A stretch of 64,000 bases of DNA, taken from an uncultured eubacterium 1-6. GTDB taxonomy: Bacteria; Bacillota; Clostridia; Lachnospirales; Lachnospiraceae. Numbering within the stretch: the stretch's first letter is position 1; each line of letters opens with the position of its first letter. The translations under genes and the position numbers were made by a program. Shown in pieces: positions 41,411 to 50,129 of the stretch. The notes under the pieces are model-generated. The model was not told where the DNA came from and ran no database searches. It saw only the letters and a list, made by a program, of their open reading frames with translations. Where the stretch lies: assembly GCA_903789595.1 (NCBI GenBank), contig CAIFEZ010000008.1, forward strand, positions 1 to 64,000, in the 5' to 3' direction.

Positions 41411-43200
41411 AAAGCGTAAACGTGAAAAAGCTGCTGCTTCCGAATATCCCCTATCTGCTCTTTGTCTATCTTTTTGATAAAGCGGCACAGGCGGTACGTT
41501 TGTCGCCGGGTATGGACTTATCCGGCAAGATATTACATCTTGGGGACGGTTTCGCCGCCGCTTTTGCGAGTGCCGTGCCGAGCTTCCACCCCGTTGATTT
41601 ACTTGTGGGCGTTGTGGGCGCGGTGCTTATCCGGCTGATTGTCTATGTGAAAGGCAAGAACGCGAAGAAATACCGCAAGGGCGTTGAATACGGCTCCGCG
41701 AGGTGGGGCAACGCCGAGGACATTAAGCCTTACATTGACCCGGTATTTGAAAATAACGTGCTGCTCACGCAGACGGAACGACTGATGATGAACAGCCGCC
41801 CGAAGCAGCCGAAGTACGCGAGGAATAAAAACGTGCTTGTAATCGGCGGCAGCGGAAGCGGCAAGACAAGATTTTTCGTCAAGCCTAACCTTATGCAGCT
41901 TCATTCGTCCTACGTCGTTACCGACCCGAAAGGAACGGTTTTAATCGAGTGCGGGAAGCTCTTGCAGCGCAGCGGGTACAAGATAAAAGTGCTGAATACG
42001 ATTAACTTCAAAAAATCCATGAGGTACAACCCCTTTGCGTATATCCGCGACGAAAAGGATATTTTGAAGCTCGTAAACACCTTGATAGCGAATACCAAAG
42101 GCAGCGGCGAGAAATCCGGCGAGGATTTTTGGGTGAAAGCCGAAAGGTTATTGTATTGCGCCCTAATCGGCTATATCCACTATGAAGCCCCGGAAGCAGA
42201 AAAGAACTTTACGACGCTGCTTGAAATGATTAACGCAAGCGAAGCCCGCGAGGACGACGCCGAGTTTCAAAGCCCCGTTGACCTCATGTTTGAACGCTTG
42301 GAAGAAAAAGACCCGGAGCATTTCGCGGTGAAGCAGTACAAAAAGTTTCTGTTAAGCGCGGGCAAGACCCGTTCCTCAATCCTCATTTCTTGCGGCGCGA
42401 GGTTAGCCCCATTCGACATTAAAGAGCTACGGGAGCTTATGGAAAGCGACGAATTGGAGCTTGACACGCTGGGCGACAGGAAAACGGCGTTGTTCATCAT
42501 CACGAGCGACACCGACAGCACTTTTGACTTTGTTACAGCAATGATTGTATCGCAGCTTTTCAACCTACTTTGCACAAAAGCAGATGATGAATACGGCGGG
42601 CGGCTTCCCGTTCACGTCCGTTGCCTGCTTGACGAGGTAGCCAACATCACCATTCCAAACCTTGAAAGGCTGATAAGCGTATTCCGAAGCCGGGAAATCT
42701 CCGCTTGCTTGGTGGTGCAGGCGCAGAGCCAGTTAAAAGCAATCTACAAAGAGAACGCCGACACCATCATAGGGAATTGCGACACGACCCTTTTCTTGGG
42801 CGGCAAGGAAAAGACCACGCTCAAAGAAATATCCGAGGTTTTGGGGAAAGAAACGATTGACAGCTTCAACACTTCCGAAAACCGGGGGCGGGACGTATCG
42901 CATGGGCTGAACTATCAGAAGTTGGGAAAAGAGCTTATGTCGCAGGACGAAATCGCCGTCATGGACGGGGGAAAATGTATCTTGCAGCTACGGGGCGTGC
43001 GCCCGTTCTTTTCAGATAAGTTTGATATAACAAAGCACCCGAAGTACAAGTACCTTTCCGACTTTGACAAGAAAAACACCTTTGACATTGAGCAGTTTCT
43101 AAAGCGGCAGCGACGCCCGGTAATCGTGAAGCCGGACACCGTTTTTGACTACTACGAAATCGACGAAGCGGATTTACAGGAGGACGCAGCCAATGAATAA
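41407..43200 (+). CDS. VirD4/TraG-type type IV coupling protein
   Basis: 597 residues. N-terminal membrane segments (LLLPNIPYLLFVYLFDKAA; PVDLLVGVVGAVLIRLIVYV), then EYGSARWGNAEDIKPYI, Walker A VIGGSGSGKTRFFVKPN (about 148-157), the TDPKGTVLIECG motif, Walker B region VRCLLDEVANITIPN and SRGREISACLVVQAQSQL. It pumps the relaxase-DNA complex to the mating channel. The relaxase and channel genes are absent from this fragment, so it is probably not functional alone. Confidence 0.93.
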   Translation: MKSVNVKKLLLPNIPYLLFVYLFDKAAQAVRLSPGMDLSGKILHLGDGFAAAFASAVPSFHPVDLLVGVVGAVLIRLIVYVKGKNAKKYRKGVEYGSARWGNAEDIKPYIDPVFENNVLLTQTERLMMNSRPKQPKYARNKNVLVIGGSGSGKTRFFVKPNLMQLHSSYVVTDPKGTVLIECGKLLQRSGYKIKVLNTINFKKSMRYNPFAYIRDEKDILKLVNTLIANTKGSGEKSGEDFWVKAERLLYCALIGYIHYEAPEAEKNFTTLLEMINASEAREDDAEFQSPVDLMFERLEEKDPEHFAVKQYKKFLLSAGKTRSSILISCGARLAPFDIKELRELMESDELELDTLGDRKTALFIITSDTDSTFDFVTAMIVSQLFNLLCTKADDEYGGRLPVHVRCLLDEVANITIPNLERLISVFRSREISACLVVQAQSQLKAIYKENADTIIGNCDTTLFLGGKEKTTLKEISEVLGKETIDSFNTSENRGRDVSHGLNYQKLGKELMSQDEIAVMDGGKCILQLRGVRPFFSDKFDITKHPKYKYLSDFDKKNTFDIEQFLKRQRRPVIVKPDTVFDYYEIDEADLQEDAANE

Positions 43201-43387
43201 GCGTATCAGGAAGAAAAAAGAACAACAGCGGCTTGCATGGACTATTCAAGAGCTTGTCAAAGAAACCTTGCGTCATGGAAATGTGGATAACAGGCTATTG
43301 CGCTATGGAAAACGCCATTCACAGCACATGGAAAAGCAAGAGCAGCTTTCCCACGTCCTGCAAACAGCGTTTCCCACAGCTCCATAA
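43193..43387 (+). CDS. Small basic protein of the conjugative-element module
   Basis: 64 residues from ATG 43193, overlapping the end of the VirD4 gene by 8 bp (GGAGGACGCAGCC upstream). Very basic start (MNKRIRKKKEQQRLAWTIQELVKETLRHGNVDNRLL). Small ORFs of this kind follow the coupling protein gene in related elements; no function known. The next 320 bases to 43710 hold no clear gene but contain two copies of a 17-bp sequence (43538-43554 and 43682-43698). Confidence 0.6.
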   Translation: MNKRIRKKKEQQRLAWTIQELVKETLRHGNVDNRLLRYGKRHSQHMEKQEQLSHVLQTAFPTAP

Positions 43388-43710
43388 GACAGCCAGTTAC
43401 CCACATTCCCACAACGCCTACTACGACGGAAACAGACCCTTTCCTACCTGTCATTTAGAAAACAAAACCTTAAAGGAGGTGGTACATCTATCAAAACCGT
43501 AAATGTGGACTACATGGTACGCGCCCCTACTTTGGAACGCACAGCGGCAGAAAGCCGCAGCGTACCAACATACAACTGAATACCGCCCCGCCGCAGCACT
43601 TCACGCAGCGCGGGGACACAAGCCGCCAAACATGGGCGGCTTTTTTCATTCCCGAAAATAAAATCAAACAATTTTTTGAGCCGCACAGCGGCAGAAAGTG
43701 AGGAAACTAT

Positions 43711-43851
43711 ATGGCATTTTTCAATTCGGCAGTAGGTGTTTTGCAGACTTTGGTAATCGCTCTGGGCGCGGGCTTGGGTATCTGGGGCGTTATCAATTTG
43801 CTTGAGGGCTACGGCAACGACAATCCCGGGGCTAATGCTCATAGTCGATAA
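43711..43851 (+). pseudogene. Maff2 family membrane protein, truncated
   Basis: Starts MAFFNSAVGVLQTLVIALGAGLGIWGVINLLEGYGNDNPG, which is the Maff2 family, then shifts to ANAHSR and stops at 46 residues. Intact family members continue with a second hydrophobic helix. The truncation point (near 43830) is therefore a deletion or insertion junction of the conjugative element. A GAGGAAACTAT ribosome binding site is intact. Confidence 0.8.
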
Positions 43852-44097
43852 AGAAGCGGGCAATAAAAAACACACAGATAGCCCCCCCGCGCTATTCCGT
43901 AAATATACTTGTGTTAGATAGGATAACAAATCAGAAATTTGTGGACGAGAAAGGATGTCAATTTTAGAAAAGAATAAAGTGGGGACTTGCTACAAGCGAA
44001 AACGGGAAAACATGATTTTTTTGTCTGATTATTTGGATCAAAAAATTTTTGTCAATATTCACCTTGCATGTTATTCCAAAAGCTCCGCAGGCGGACA
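43852..44097. other. Gene-free junction between truncated Maff2 and the glycosyltransferase
   Basis: A run of seven C (in GATAGCCCCCCCGCG) and A/T-rich sequence. Only a short ORF of 62 codons from 43955 with no recognisable family is possible here. This marks the break in the conjugative-element module. Confidence 0.5.
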
Positions 44098-45327
44098 TCA
44101 CAGCCGGATAATCTGCTGCCATACCTTTTGTGTCTCGATATAGCCCGCGTAATGCCGCTTTACATTTTTGCAATATTTTTCAAATTCCGTGGAGATGGTC
44201 AGAAAGCGCTCATCCTGAAAGTTTTCAGCCATTAGCGGCACGGTGTGCTCAAGAGAAGACCTCATGGAGCGCATCTCTGTCTCAAATTCGTCTGGCTTGG
44301 TAATGTAGCAGAGTAGCGGCTTATACCGCACCCAGCCCACACATGCCTTGAAAAAGCGCGTGACTACCTGAGGCGACTCGGCGGTTATATGCGCAAGATG
44401 TATCGGCAATACGCCATCCAGCAGGTGCTGATAGCATGAAAAGCCGTCGTGAAACGCATAGCACGGCACCTTTAGGACCTTGCGGTCCCGGAGCATGGTG
44501 GAGAGGAAGGTATCTTCGCCTCTGGCGCCGGGCGGGTTATAAAATGGCAGGGAGCGCAGCGGATCCCGGAGGTTTATGCATAGGTTCGCTCCAGAGATGA
44601 AGCGGCAACCGTTTTCCCAAGGGACCTCTATCGTCTCCGGTTTTGCCAATACTGCGGTGGAGGCATAGGTGACTCCGCCTGTGGCCATGAGTTGGCGGAT
44701 GGTGTCCCAGCTTATTATGTCGTTGCTGATGGCCTCGACAAACAGACGGAAATCCGACTCACCAAGGGTGTTGTTGAAGCGCATCTGCGGAATGGGCGAG
44801 ATATATCCGCAGTGATAGCCGTTAGTGTAGTCGGCGTCTTCAATCTCCTTGAGATGGTCGTAGAATACACGCTGGCCGCTCCAAAGACACAGGTCGTTGT
44901 TGTTTGTGACAGCCATTGGATATTCGTCATCGTCCAGAAACAGCAGATAGTCCATTTTCAACTCTATGGCGGCGAGAAGTATGGCATTACGTTTGCCAGC
45001 ATATCCGGATCCGAACACGCGTTTTAATGCTTCAGGTGACAAGCTATCCCGCTGCTCTAATTCGGCAAGCTTTCGTGCGGTGTTTTTGGGGCCGATGAAT
45101 ATTATGTCGTCGAATGCGTCCACTATGTCTTGTTTGAGATTTGTAAAGTCCGTGGACTGGGTATTCTGATAGTTGAGGTCGTAGGAAACAAAAAGGCTCA
45201 GGTGTACATCGATGTCCTGAGGCAATTCCTTTTTTGTTTCATTCCAAGTGGCTATGTAGGCGTTCAGTACTTTTTTGAATGAGCGTCGCCCAGTGGCAAA
45301 GCCTATTCCGAGATCTATTTTTTTCAT
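44098..45327 (-). CDS. GT-A-type glycosyltransferase-like protein (inverted cargo gene)
   Basis: 409 residues from ATG 45327 (AAGGAACTGGATA upstream; an earlier in-frame start has none). MKKIDLGIGFATGRRSFKKVLNAYIATWNE begins a GT-A fold. AGKRNAILLAAIELKMDYLLFLDDDEYP gives the Asp-rich metal-binding motif; a later ARGEDTFLSTMLRDRKVLKVPCYAFHDG fits the acceptor/catalytic region. It is the only minus-strand gene in the middle of the prophage and has lower GC, suggesting cargo. It could alter cell-surface glycans (inference). Confidence 0.72.
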   Translation of the reverse strand: MKKIDLGIGFATGRRSFKKVLNAYIATWNETKKELPQDIDVHLSLFVSYDLNYQNTQSTDFTNLKQDIVDAFDDIIFIGPKNTARKLAELEQRDSLSPEALKRVFGSGYAGKRNAILLAAIELKMDYLLFLDDDEYPMAVTNNNDLCLWSGQRVFYDHLKEIEDADYTNGYHCGYISPIPQMRFNNTLGESDFRLFVEAISNDIISWDTIRQLMATGGVTYASTAVLAKPETIEVPWENGCRFISGANLCINLRDPLRSLPFYNPPGARGEDTFLSTMLRDRKVLKVPCYAFHDGFSCYQHLLDGVLPIHLAHITAESPQVVTRFFKACVGWVRYKPLLCYITKPDEFETEMRSMRSSLEHTVPLMAENFQDERFLTISTEFEKYCKNVKRHYAGYIETQKVWQQIIRL

Positions 45328-45636
45328 TATCCAGTTCCTTTCCCTGCGTTTCGACAAAGCCGATACCAGTCTGTTTTTTCTAGTATAACAAAATATCGCC
45401 GCCAAAGCAAATTCGGACGAATGGGGGTTGTGGTCATAGTTTTGCGATATAACTTTTTATTGATTTGATAGACGGAAATCTTCTTATAAGCCCTCATAAA
45501 TGTTTAAGGCACCATGAGAAAATGGCTTAAAATCAAGGTTTTCCGCATATCGTCGTTTATCTTGCCGTATCTCCGTACAAGGTAGTTTTGTAAGACCGGG
45601 CACCATTTTAGCACCACAAAAATAAAGGAGGACGAC

Positions 45637-45999
45637 ATGAATAACGTACTTTTAGACAAGGGTATTATAACCCCGTCCGGCGAAATCAGCAAGGATAAGA
45701 TAAACCTTGTCGCCGGGGCAATCACGCAGCCATTCGCAGAAATGGTATGGGTAACGACGGGCGGCGACATGGAAACCGTAAACCGCCTAACGGACGTACT
45801 CGTAACCATGAACACCCCCGCCGACCGGGAAAAGCTGTTCAAAATCATTAAGCTGCTTTACGGGCTTATGGGCTTGCGCTTTTCCGAGGAAGCCGAGCCT
45901 ATGGACGCAGACCCCGACGTATTGGAATACTTCATCTTTTCCTTTACGGCAGACTTTGGCGAAGTCATGCAGGACATTATCGCTGATGAAAAAGAATAA
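45637..45999 (+). CDS. Conserved conjugative-element-type hypothetical protein
   Basis: 120 residues from ATG 45637 (AAAGGAGGACGAC upstream). Acidic and helical: ISKDKINLVAGAITQPFAEMVWVTTGGDMETVNRLTDVLVTMNTPADREKLFKIIKLLYGLMGLRF. Base composition and ribosome binding site style match the conjugative-element genes at 40-43 kb rather than the phage genes. The 300 bases between it and the glycosyltransferase gene (45328-45636) hold nothing recognisable. Confidence 0.65.
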   Translation: MNNVLLDKGIITPSGEISKDKINLVAGAITQPFAEMVWVTTGGDMETVNRLTDVLVTMNTPADREKLFKIIKLLYGLMGLRFSEEAEPMDADPDVLEYFIFSFTADFGEVMQDIIADEKE

Positions 46000-46011
46000 C
46001 GACCCGCACAG

Positions 46012-46059
46012 GCGGCGTTTCTCAATCCCCACCGGGGAGAAAAGGAACGCCGCTTTTTT
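46012..46059 (+). terminator. Rho-independent terminator at the end of the conjugative-element fragment
   Basis: GCGGCGTT (46012-46019) pairs with AACGCCGC (46046-46053), followed directly by TTTTTT. It would block read-through from the fragment, and possibly from the phage late operon, into the lysis genes. The following 160 bases to the holin contain no gene. Confidence 0.8.
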
Positions 46060-46220
46060 CATGCCCTCATGTTACGCAGTAGCGCCGAAAGAAGCCTTGT
46101 ATCATGGGGCTTTGCGGGCGCGGTTTTGACAAGGCAAGGGGAATATAAAGAATCCGTTTCACGGCTGCCTGCATTACCGCAGACAGCCTTTATTTATGCC
46201 ATTTTCAAAGGAGGTTATAC

Positions 46221-46631
46221 ATGAAGGAATTCTGGGCGATCATACAACTCATCTTTACCGCCATCGGAGGATGGATCGGTTACTTTCTCGGCGGCTGCGA
46301 CGGACTTATCATCGCGCTTGTCGTCTTCGTGGTCTGCGACTACATCACAGGCATTCTGTGTGCCATTTCCGATAAGAAGCTCTCGAGCGAGGTCGGCTTC
46401 AAGGGAATCTGCCGCAAAGTGCTGATATTCATTCTGGTCGGCGTCGGGAACATCCTCGACGTGCAGGTACTCGGGCACGAAGGCGTCTTAAGAACCGCCA
46501 TCATCTTCTTCTACCTATCAAACGAGGGCCTTTCCCTCACGGAGAACGCGGCGCATCTCGGGCTACCGATACCGGAAAAACTGAAAAACGCACTGGAACA
46601 GCTTCACGACAGAAGCGACAAGGAGGAATGA
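46221..46631 (+). CDS. Phage holin (holin family 4 type)
   Basis: 136 residues from ATG 46221 (AAAGGAGGTTATAC upstream). Hydrophobic segments AIIQLIFTAIGGWIGYFLGG, GLIIALVVFVVCDYITGILCAI and VLIFILVGVGNILDV, with the SSEVGFKGICRK loop typical of toxin-secretion/phage lysis holins. The tail is charged. It forms the membrane lesion that releases the endolysin encoded 3 bp downstream. Confidence 0.9.
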   Translation: MKEFWAIIQLIFTAIGGWIGYFLGGCDGLIIALVVFVVCDYITGILCAISDKKLSSEVGFKGICRKVLIFILVGVGNILDVQVLGHEGVLRTAIIFFYLSNEGLSLTENAAHLGLPIPEKLKNALEQLHDRSDKEE

Positions 46632-46634
46632 CCT

Positions 46635-47588
46635 ATGGCTTATAAAGGAATCGACGTGTCTGTCTGGCAGGGAGACATCGACATGAACAAAGTAAAAGCG
46701 TCAGGTATCAGTTTCGTCATCATACGAGCAGGATACGGCGCAGGCAACAAGGACAAATGGTTCGAATCAAACTACAGGAAAGCAAAGGCCGCAGGGCTTC
46801 ATGTGGGTGCCTATTGGTACAGCTACGCCTCATCTGCCGATGGGGCGAAACAGGAGGCCCGGGCATTCTCGAGCGTTCTCTCCGAAAAGCAGCTCGATTA
46901 CCCTGTTTATTTCGACATTGAGGAAAAAAGTCAGCTTTCCCGTGGGCAGGCGTTCTGCTCGAATCTCATCACGGCGTTCTGCACGGAGATGGAAAGACTC
47001 GGCTACTTTGCCGGGTTCTATACTTCGCTTTCGAGCCTGAACTCCGTGGTATCCGAGTCGGTCAGGAAGCGTTTCACCGTCTGGGTAGCGCAGTGGGCTT
47101 CGAAATGTTCTTACTCCGGTGCTTATGGCGTCTGGCAGTGCTCCTCGAACGGATCCGTTCCCGGCATCAACGGCAGAGTCGACATGGACTGGTGTTACAT
47201 CGACTTTCCTACGGTTATTAAAAACGGAGGATTCAACGGATACGCGAAAAGCACAGCGTCCGGAAGCACTCCGGCAGCGCCTGCAAGGAAATCCGTCGAC
47301 GAGCTTGCCTCTGAGGTGATTGCTGGGAAATGGGGAAACGGTGCAGACAGAAAAAGCCGTCTCACCGCCGCCGGATACGACTACAACACCGTGCAGGACA
47401 AGGTCAACGAGAAGCTTGGAACGACTTCTAAGCCATCGGCGGTTTATTACGTGGTAAAACGCGGCGACACCCTTTCCGGCATTGCCAGCCGATACGGGAC
47501 GAGCGTCTCCGCCATCCAGAAGCTCAACAGCTCGCTCATCAAAAACGTGAATCTCATCCAGATAGGCTGGAGGATCCGCGTGAAGTAA
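46635..47588 (+). CDS. Endolysin: GH25 muramidase, Cpl-7-type binding module, LysM
   Basis: 317 residues from ATG 46635 (AAGGAGGAATGACCT upstream). The GH25 domain (1 to about 195) has [23 protein letters not shown] with catalytic Asp/Glu, and VDMDWCY. It is followed by a Cpl-7-like module ([42 protein letters not shown], about 217-258). A LysM domain closes the protein ([28 protein letters not shown], about 270-316). It cleaves the glycan backbone of peptidoglycan at lysis. No signal peptide, consistent with holin-dependent release. Confidence 0.95.
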   Translation: MAYKGIDVSVWQGDIDMNKVKASGISFVIIRAGYGAGNKDKWFESNYRKAKAAGLHVGAYWYSYASSADGAKQEARAFSSVLSEKQLDYPVYFDIEEKSQLSRGQAFCSNLITAFCTEMERLGYFAGFYTSLSSLNSVVSESVRKRFTVWVAQWASKCSYSGAYGVWQCSSNGSVPGINGRVDMDWCYIDFPTVIKNGGFNGYAKSTASGSTPAAPARKSVDELASEVIAGKWGNGADRKSRLTAAGYDYNTVQDKVNEKLGTTSKPSAVYYVVKRGDTLSGIASRYGTSVSAIQKLNSSLIKNVNLIQIGWRIRVK

Positions 47589-47604
47589 ATATCTCATTCT
47601 GTAT

Positions 47605-47646
47605 GCCCGTGGGTGTTCCCTAACCGGAATGCTCACGGGCTTTTTT
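47605..47646 (+). terminator. Rho-independent terminator after the endolysin
   Basis: GCCCGTGGGTGTTCC (47605 on) pairs with GGAATGCTCACGGGC (47626-47640), followed by TTTTTT. End of the late operon; it abuts copy 4 of the dispersed motif. Confidence 0.88.
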
Positions 47647-47649
47647 ATT

Positions 47650-47694
47650 TCCGCTCAAACTCCCGCCCTTTCTCCAGTGGAAAGTGACGGGAGG
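47650..47694 (+). promoter_or_regulatory. Dispersed hairpin motif, copy 4
   Basis: TCCGCTCAAA, then CTCCCG, the constant TCTCCAGTGGAA and CGGGAG, a perfect six-base pairing different in sequence from the other copies. The right arm GGGAGG also holds the ribosome binding site of the gene at 47702, so folding could control translation. Confidence 0.72.
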
Positions 47695-47701
47695 TGTTGT
47701 C

Positions 47702-48124
47702 ATGAACACAGAACAAAAAGAACAAATATGCCGCCTTCGCAAAGAAGGATATGGATATGCATCGATAGCTCGAGCGCTGGGGCTTACCAAAAGCCAGGTC
47801 TCGGCTTATTGCAGACGAAACTATCTCACCGGCAGGCTCGCCGATCCAAATGATGGAAATACTCCGGGTGCAGCTTACTGCCAATGCTGCGGAAAGCCAC
47901 TCATGCAACACCCCGGACGAAAGGAAATGAAGTTCTGCTCGGATGCCTGCCGCCTCAAATGGTGGAACAGTCACCCCGGCGACGTCAATAAAAAGGCGTT
48001 CTACACATTCACCTGTGCCTGCTGTGGAAAGACTTTCACAGCCTATGGAAACCGTCACCGCAAGTACTGCTCCCACGCCTGTTATATCCAAGATCGGTTC
48101 AAAGGCGGTGGCGGACATGAATGA
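47702..48124 (+). CDS. HTH protein with two zinc-ribbon modules
   Basis: 140 residues from ATG 47702 (GGGAGG 7 bases upstream). The N-terminal helix-turn-helix (EQICRLRKEGYGYASIARALGLTKSQVSAYCRRN) precedes two Cys clusters: CQCCGKPL...KFCSDACRLKWW and CACCGKTF...KYCSHACYIQD. It is often annotated as RNA polymerase sigma-like in Clostridia mobile elements. Located just before the recombinases, it may regulate excision or integration (inference). Confidence 0.75.
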   Translation: MNTEQKEQICRLRKEGYGYASIARALGLTKSQVSAYCRRNYLTGRLADPNDGNTPGAAYCQCCGKPLMQHPGRKEMKFCSDACRLKWWNSHPGDVNKKAFYTFTCACCGKTFTAYGNRHRKYCSHACYIQDRFKGGGGHE

Positions 48125-48281
48125 TGAGCAGTTCGAACGCGAAAAGCTCTATCAGGCGAGTATGGAAATGTTCCATGCGATGCTGGCCCAAGGGCTCATC
48201 ACTGAAGACGAATACTCGACCATTGAATCCAAAATGCGTGAGAAATACAGCCCGATAATCGGCACATTATTATCCCCATAA
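48117..48281 (+). CDS. SHOCT-like small protein
   Basis: 54 residues from ATG 48117, overlapping the previous gene by 8 bp. LYQASMEMFHAMLAQGLITEDEYSTIESKMREKYSPIIGTL is the SHOCT-type pattern (hydrophobic, GLIT-E-EY). This short gene regularly precedes large serine recombinases in Clostridia mobile elements, which suggests a partner or directionality role (inference). Confidence 0.8.
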   Translation: MNDEQFEREKLYQASMEMFHAMLAQGLITEDEYSTIESKMREKYSPIIGTLLSP

Positions 48282-48284
48282 CGC

Positions 48285-48313
48285 TTGCTATGTGTCTGTT
48301 TCAGAGTGATATA
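48285..48313 (+). promoter_or_regulatory. Repeated accessory promoter, copy d (recombinase operon)
   Basis: TTGCTA (48285-48290), 17 bp, GATATA (48308-48313), then TGGACAAGACGAAAGGAG. The leader itself supplies the ribosome binding site of the first recombinase, 26 bases from the -10 end. Confidence 0.78.
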
Positions 48314-48338
48314 TGGACAAGACGAAAGGAGTGATACC

Positions 48339-50129
48339 ATGCCGAAAATCACAAAAATAGAGCCAAAGGTCAAGGCTCTTCCGGCGCGGAAAAAGGTGGC
48401 AGCATACGCCCGTGTTTCTATGGAGACCGAGCGGCTTCACCACTCCCTCTCCGCACAGATAAGCTATTACTCGGATCTGATCCAAAAGAATCCGGAATGG
48501 GAGTATGCAGGCGTCTACGCCGACGAAGGCATCAGCGGCACCAGCACGACAAAGCGACCGGAATTTTCGAGGATGCTTGAAGACTGCGAGGCCGGGAAAA
48601 TCGACATCATCCTCACCAAGAGCATATCGAGATTCGCCCGGAACACAGTCGATCTTCTGAAAACCGTCCGGCACCTCAAGGAGCTGGGCATCGAGGTCCA
48701 GTTCGAGAAAGAACACATCAATTCACTGTCCGGCGATGGCGAGGTCATGCTGACGCTGCTCGCCTCGTTCGCACAATCTGAATCCGAAAGCATCTCAACC
48801 AATGTGAAGTGGGGAATCCGCAAGCGCATGCAATCAGGCATTCCCTATGCCAATGGACACATGCAGGTTTATGGTTACCGTTGGGAAGGCGACGAGATGG
48901 TCATCGTCCCTAAAGAGGCTGCCATCGTGCGGCGCATATACCAGAACTTCCTTGACGGGAAATCGCGACTGGAAACGGAACGGGAATTTGCTGCAGAAGG
49001 AATCAACACGAGACAAGGATGCCGATGGACCGATTCCAATATCAAACTGGTTCTCACGAACATCACATACACCGGCAACATGCTTTTCCAAAAAGAGTTC
49101 GTTTCAGACCCGATCGAAAAACGTAGGCGCAAGAACCACGGCGAGCTTCCACAATATTATGTGGAGAATACGCATCCTGCCATCATCGACAAGGAAACAT
49201 TTGATCATGTTCAGGCTGAAATGGCTCGCTGCAGAAAGCTCGGACCACTGGCAAATAAAAGCCTGAATACCTGTTGTTTCACCGGAAAGATCAAATGCCC
49301 TTACTGCGGCTTAAGCTATATGCACGAACACAGGACTAAAAACGGCAACTACCAAGAATTCTGGGTCTGCGGCAGCCGAAAGAAAAAGAAGGTCGGCGAT
49401 GGATGTCCCGTCGGCGGTTCCATCAACCACAAGAATTTGCAAAAAGCCTGCGCCGAAGTATTAGGCATCAGTGAGTTTGATGAGGATGTTTTTCTGGAAC
49501 GGATTGATCACATAGACGTTCCGGAAAGATATGTGCTGAGATTCTACCTGAAGGATGGAACGATCGTTACAAAGCCCTGTCCGAACACCGGCCACCAAGA
49601 CTGCTGGACCCCGGAATACCGAGCAGAGACGTCAATGAAACGGCGTGCAAACCCCGGTGCCAAAGGAGCAACCGGCCTGACCGGAAGGATCAAATGCGCT
49701 GCCTGCGGCTGTAACTTCCGTCGCTGCACACAGCCTGCCTCCAACACAAACAAGTCGAAACTTCACTACTGGCGTTGCGCCGAACACAGCAACGGCTGCA
49801 TTACCGTTGGGCTTCGCGAGGATTCTCTGAAACCGCTCATCGCGGATGTGATGGGGATTCCCGAATATGATGCGGAAAAGTTCAAGAATCGGGTTGAGGC
49901 CATCTATGTGAAGGACAAGGACCTTCTTGAATTTCATTTCAAGGATGGCCGGATAAAAACGACTCGCTATGTTCCTCCGGAAAGGACATTCACTCCCCGT
50001 AGCGAAGAATCCCGGGAGCATATGCGCAAACTGATGCAAGAGCGATGGACACCGGAATATAGAGCTGAAATGAGTGCAAAGATGAAGAAAATCAGGAGTG
50101 AGAAATTTTGGAACAGCAAAAGAAAGTAA
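48339..50129 (+). CDS. Large serine recombinase 1
   Basis: 596 residues from ATG 48339 (AAAGGAGTGATACC upstream). The catalytic domain has AAYARVSMETERLHHSLSAQISYY (nucleophile Ser within YARVS), DEGISGTSTTKRPEFSRMLEDCEAGKIDIILTKSISRFARNTVDLL. The recombinase domain (VRRIYQNFLDGKSRLETEREFAAEGINTRQGCRWT) is followed by zinc ribbons (CPYCGLSYMHEH; CAACGCNFRRC). A basic tail ends the protein. It overlaps recombinase 2 by 22 bp. It probably integrates and excises the prophage, alone or jointly. Confidence 0.94.
   Translation: MPKITKIEPKVKALPARKKVAAYARVSMETERLHHSLSAQISYYSDLIQKNPEWEYAGVYADEGISGTSTTKRPEFSRMLEDCEAGKIDIILTKSISRFARNTVDLLKTVRHLKELGIEVQFEKEHINSLSGDGEVMLTLLASFAQSESESISTNVKWGIRKRMQSGIPYANGHMQVYGYRWEGDEMVIVPKEAAIVRRIYQNFLDGKSRLETEREFAAEGINTRQGCRWTDSNIKLVLTNITYTGNMLFQKEFVSDPIEKRRRKNHGELPQYYVENTHPAIIDKETFDHVQAEMARCRKLGPLANKSLNTCCFTGKIKCPYCGLSYMHEHRTKNGNYQEFWVCGSRKKKKVGDGCPVGGSINHKNLQKACAEVLGISEFDEDVFLERIDHIDVPERYVLRFYLKDGTIVTKPCPNTGHQDCWTPEYRAETSMKRRANPGAKGATGLTGRIKCAACGCNFRRCTQPASNTNKSKLHYWRCAEHSNGCITVGLREDSLKPLIADVMGIPEYDAEKFKNRVEAIYVKDKDLLEFHFKDGRIKTTRYVPPERTFTPRSEESREHMRKLMQERWTPEYRAEMSAKMKKIRSEKFWNSKRK

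Larger units (their letters stand above)
39510..46150 (+). mobile_element. Fragment of an integrative conjugative element inside the prophage late region
   Basis: Rep-like (39578), DUF5348, PcfB, VirD4 coupling protein, a small gene and a truncated Maff2 lie in the usual order of the mobilisation part of Clostridia conjugative elements. An inverted glycosyltransferase and a 120-residue ORF follow. No relaxase, VirB4, VirB6 or integrase is present. Phage genes resume with the holin at 46221. Edges are placed by gene content; no target duplication was found. Confidence 0.75.

Noticed and set aside
43955-44143. 62-codon ORF in the gap after truncated Maff2
   Set aside because: It overlaps the end of the glycosyltransferase gene on the other strand and lacks family features.
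45504-45848. Minus-strand frame ending VRRYGKINDDMRKTLILSHFLMVP
   Set aside because: The C-terminal part looked protein-like, but most of the frame is antisense to the 45637 gene and no family could be named.
46830-47636. Minus-strand open frame of 268 codons opposite the endolysin
   Set aside because: Shadow of the GH25-LysM gene; no recognisable domain or translation signal.
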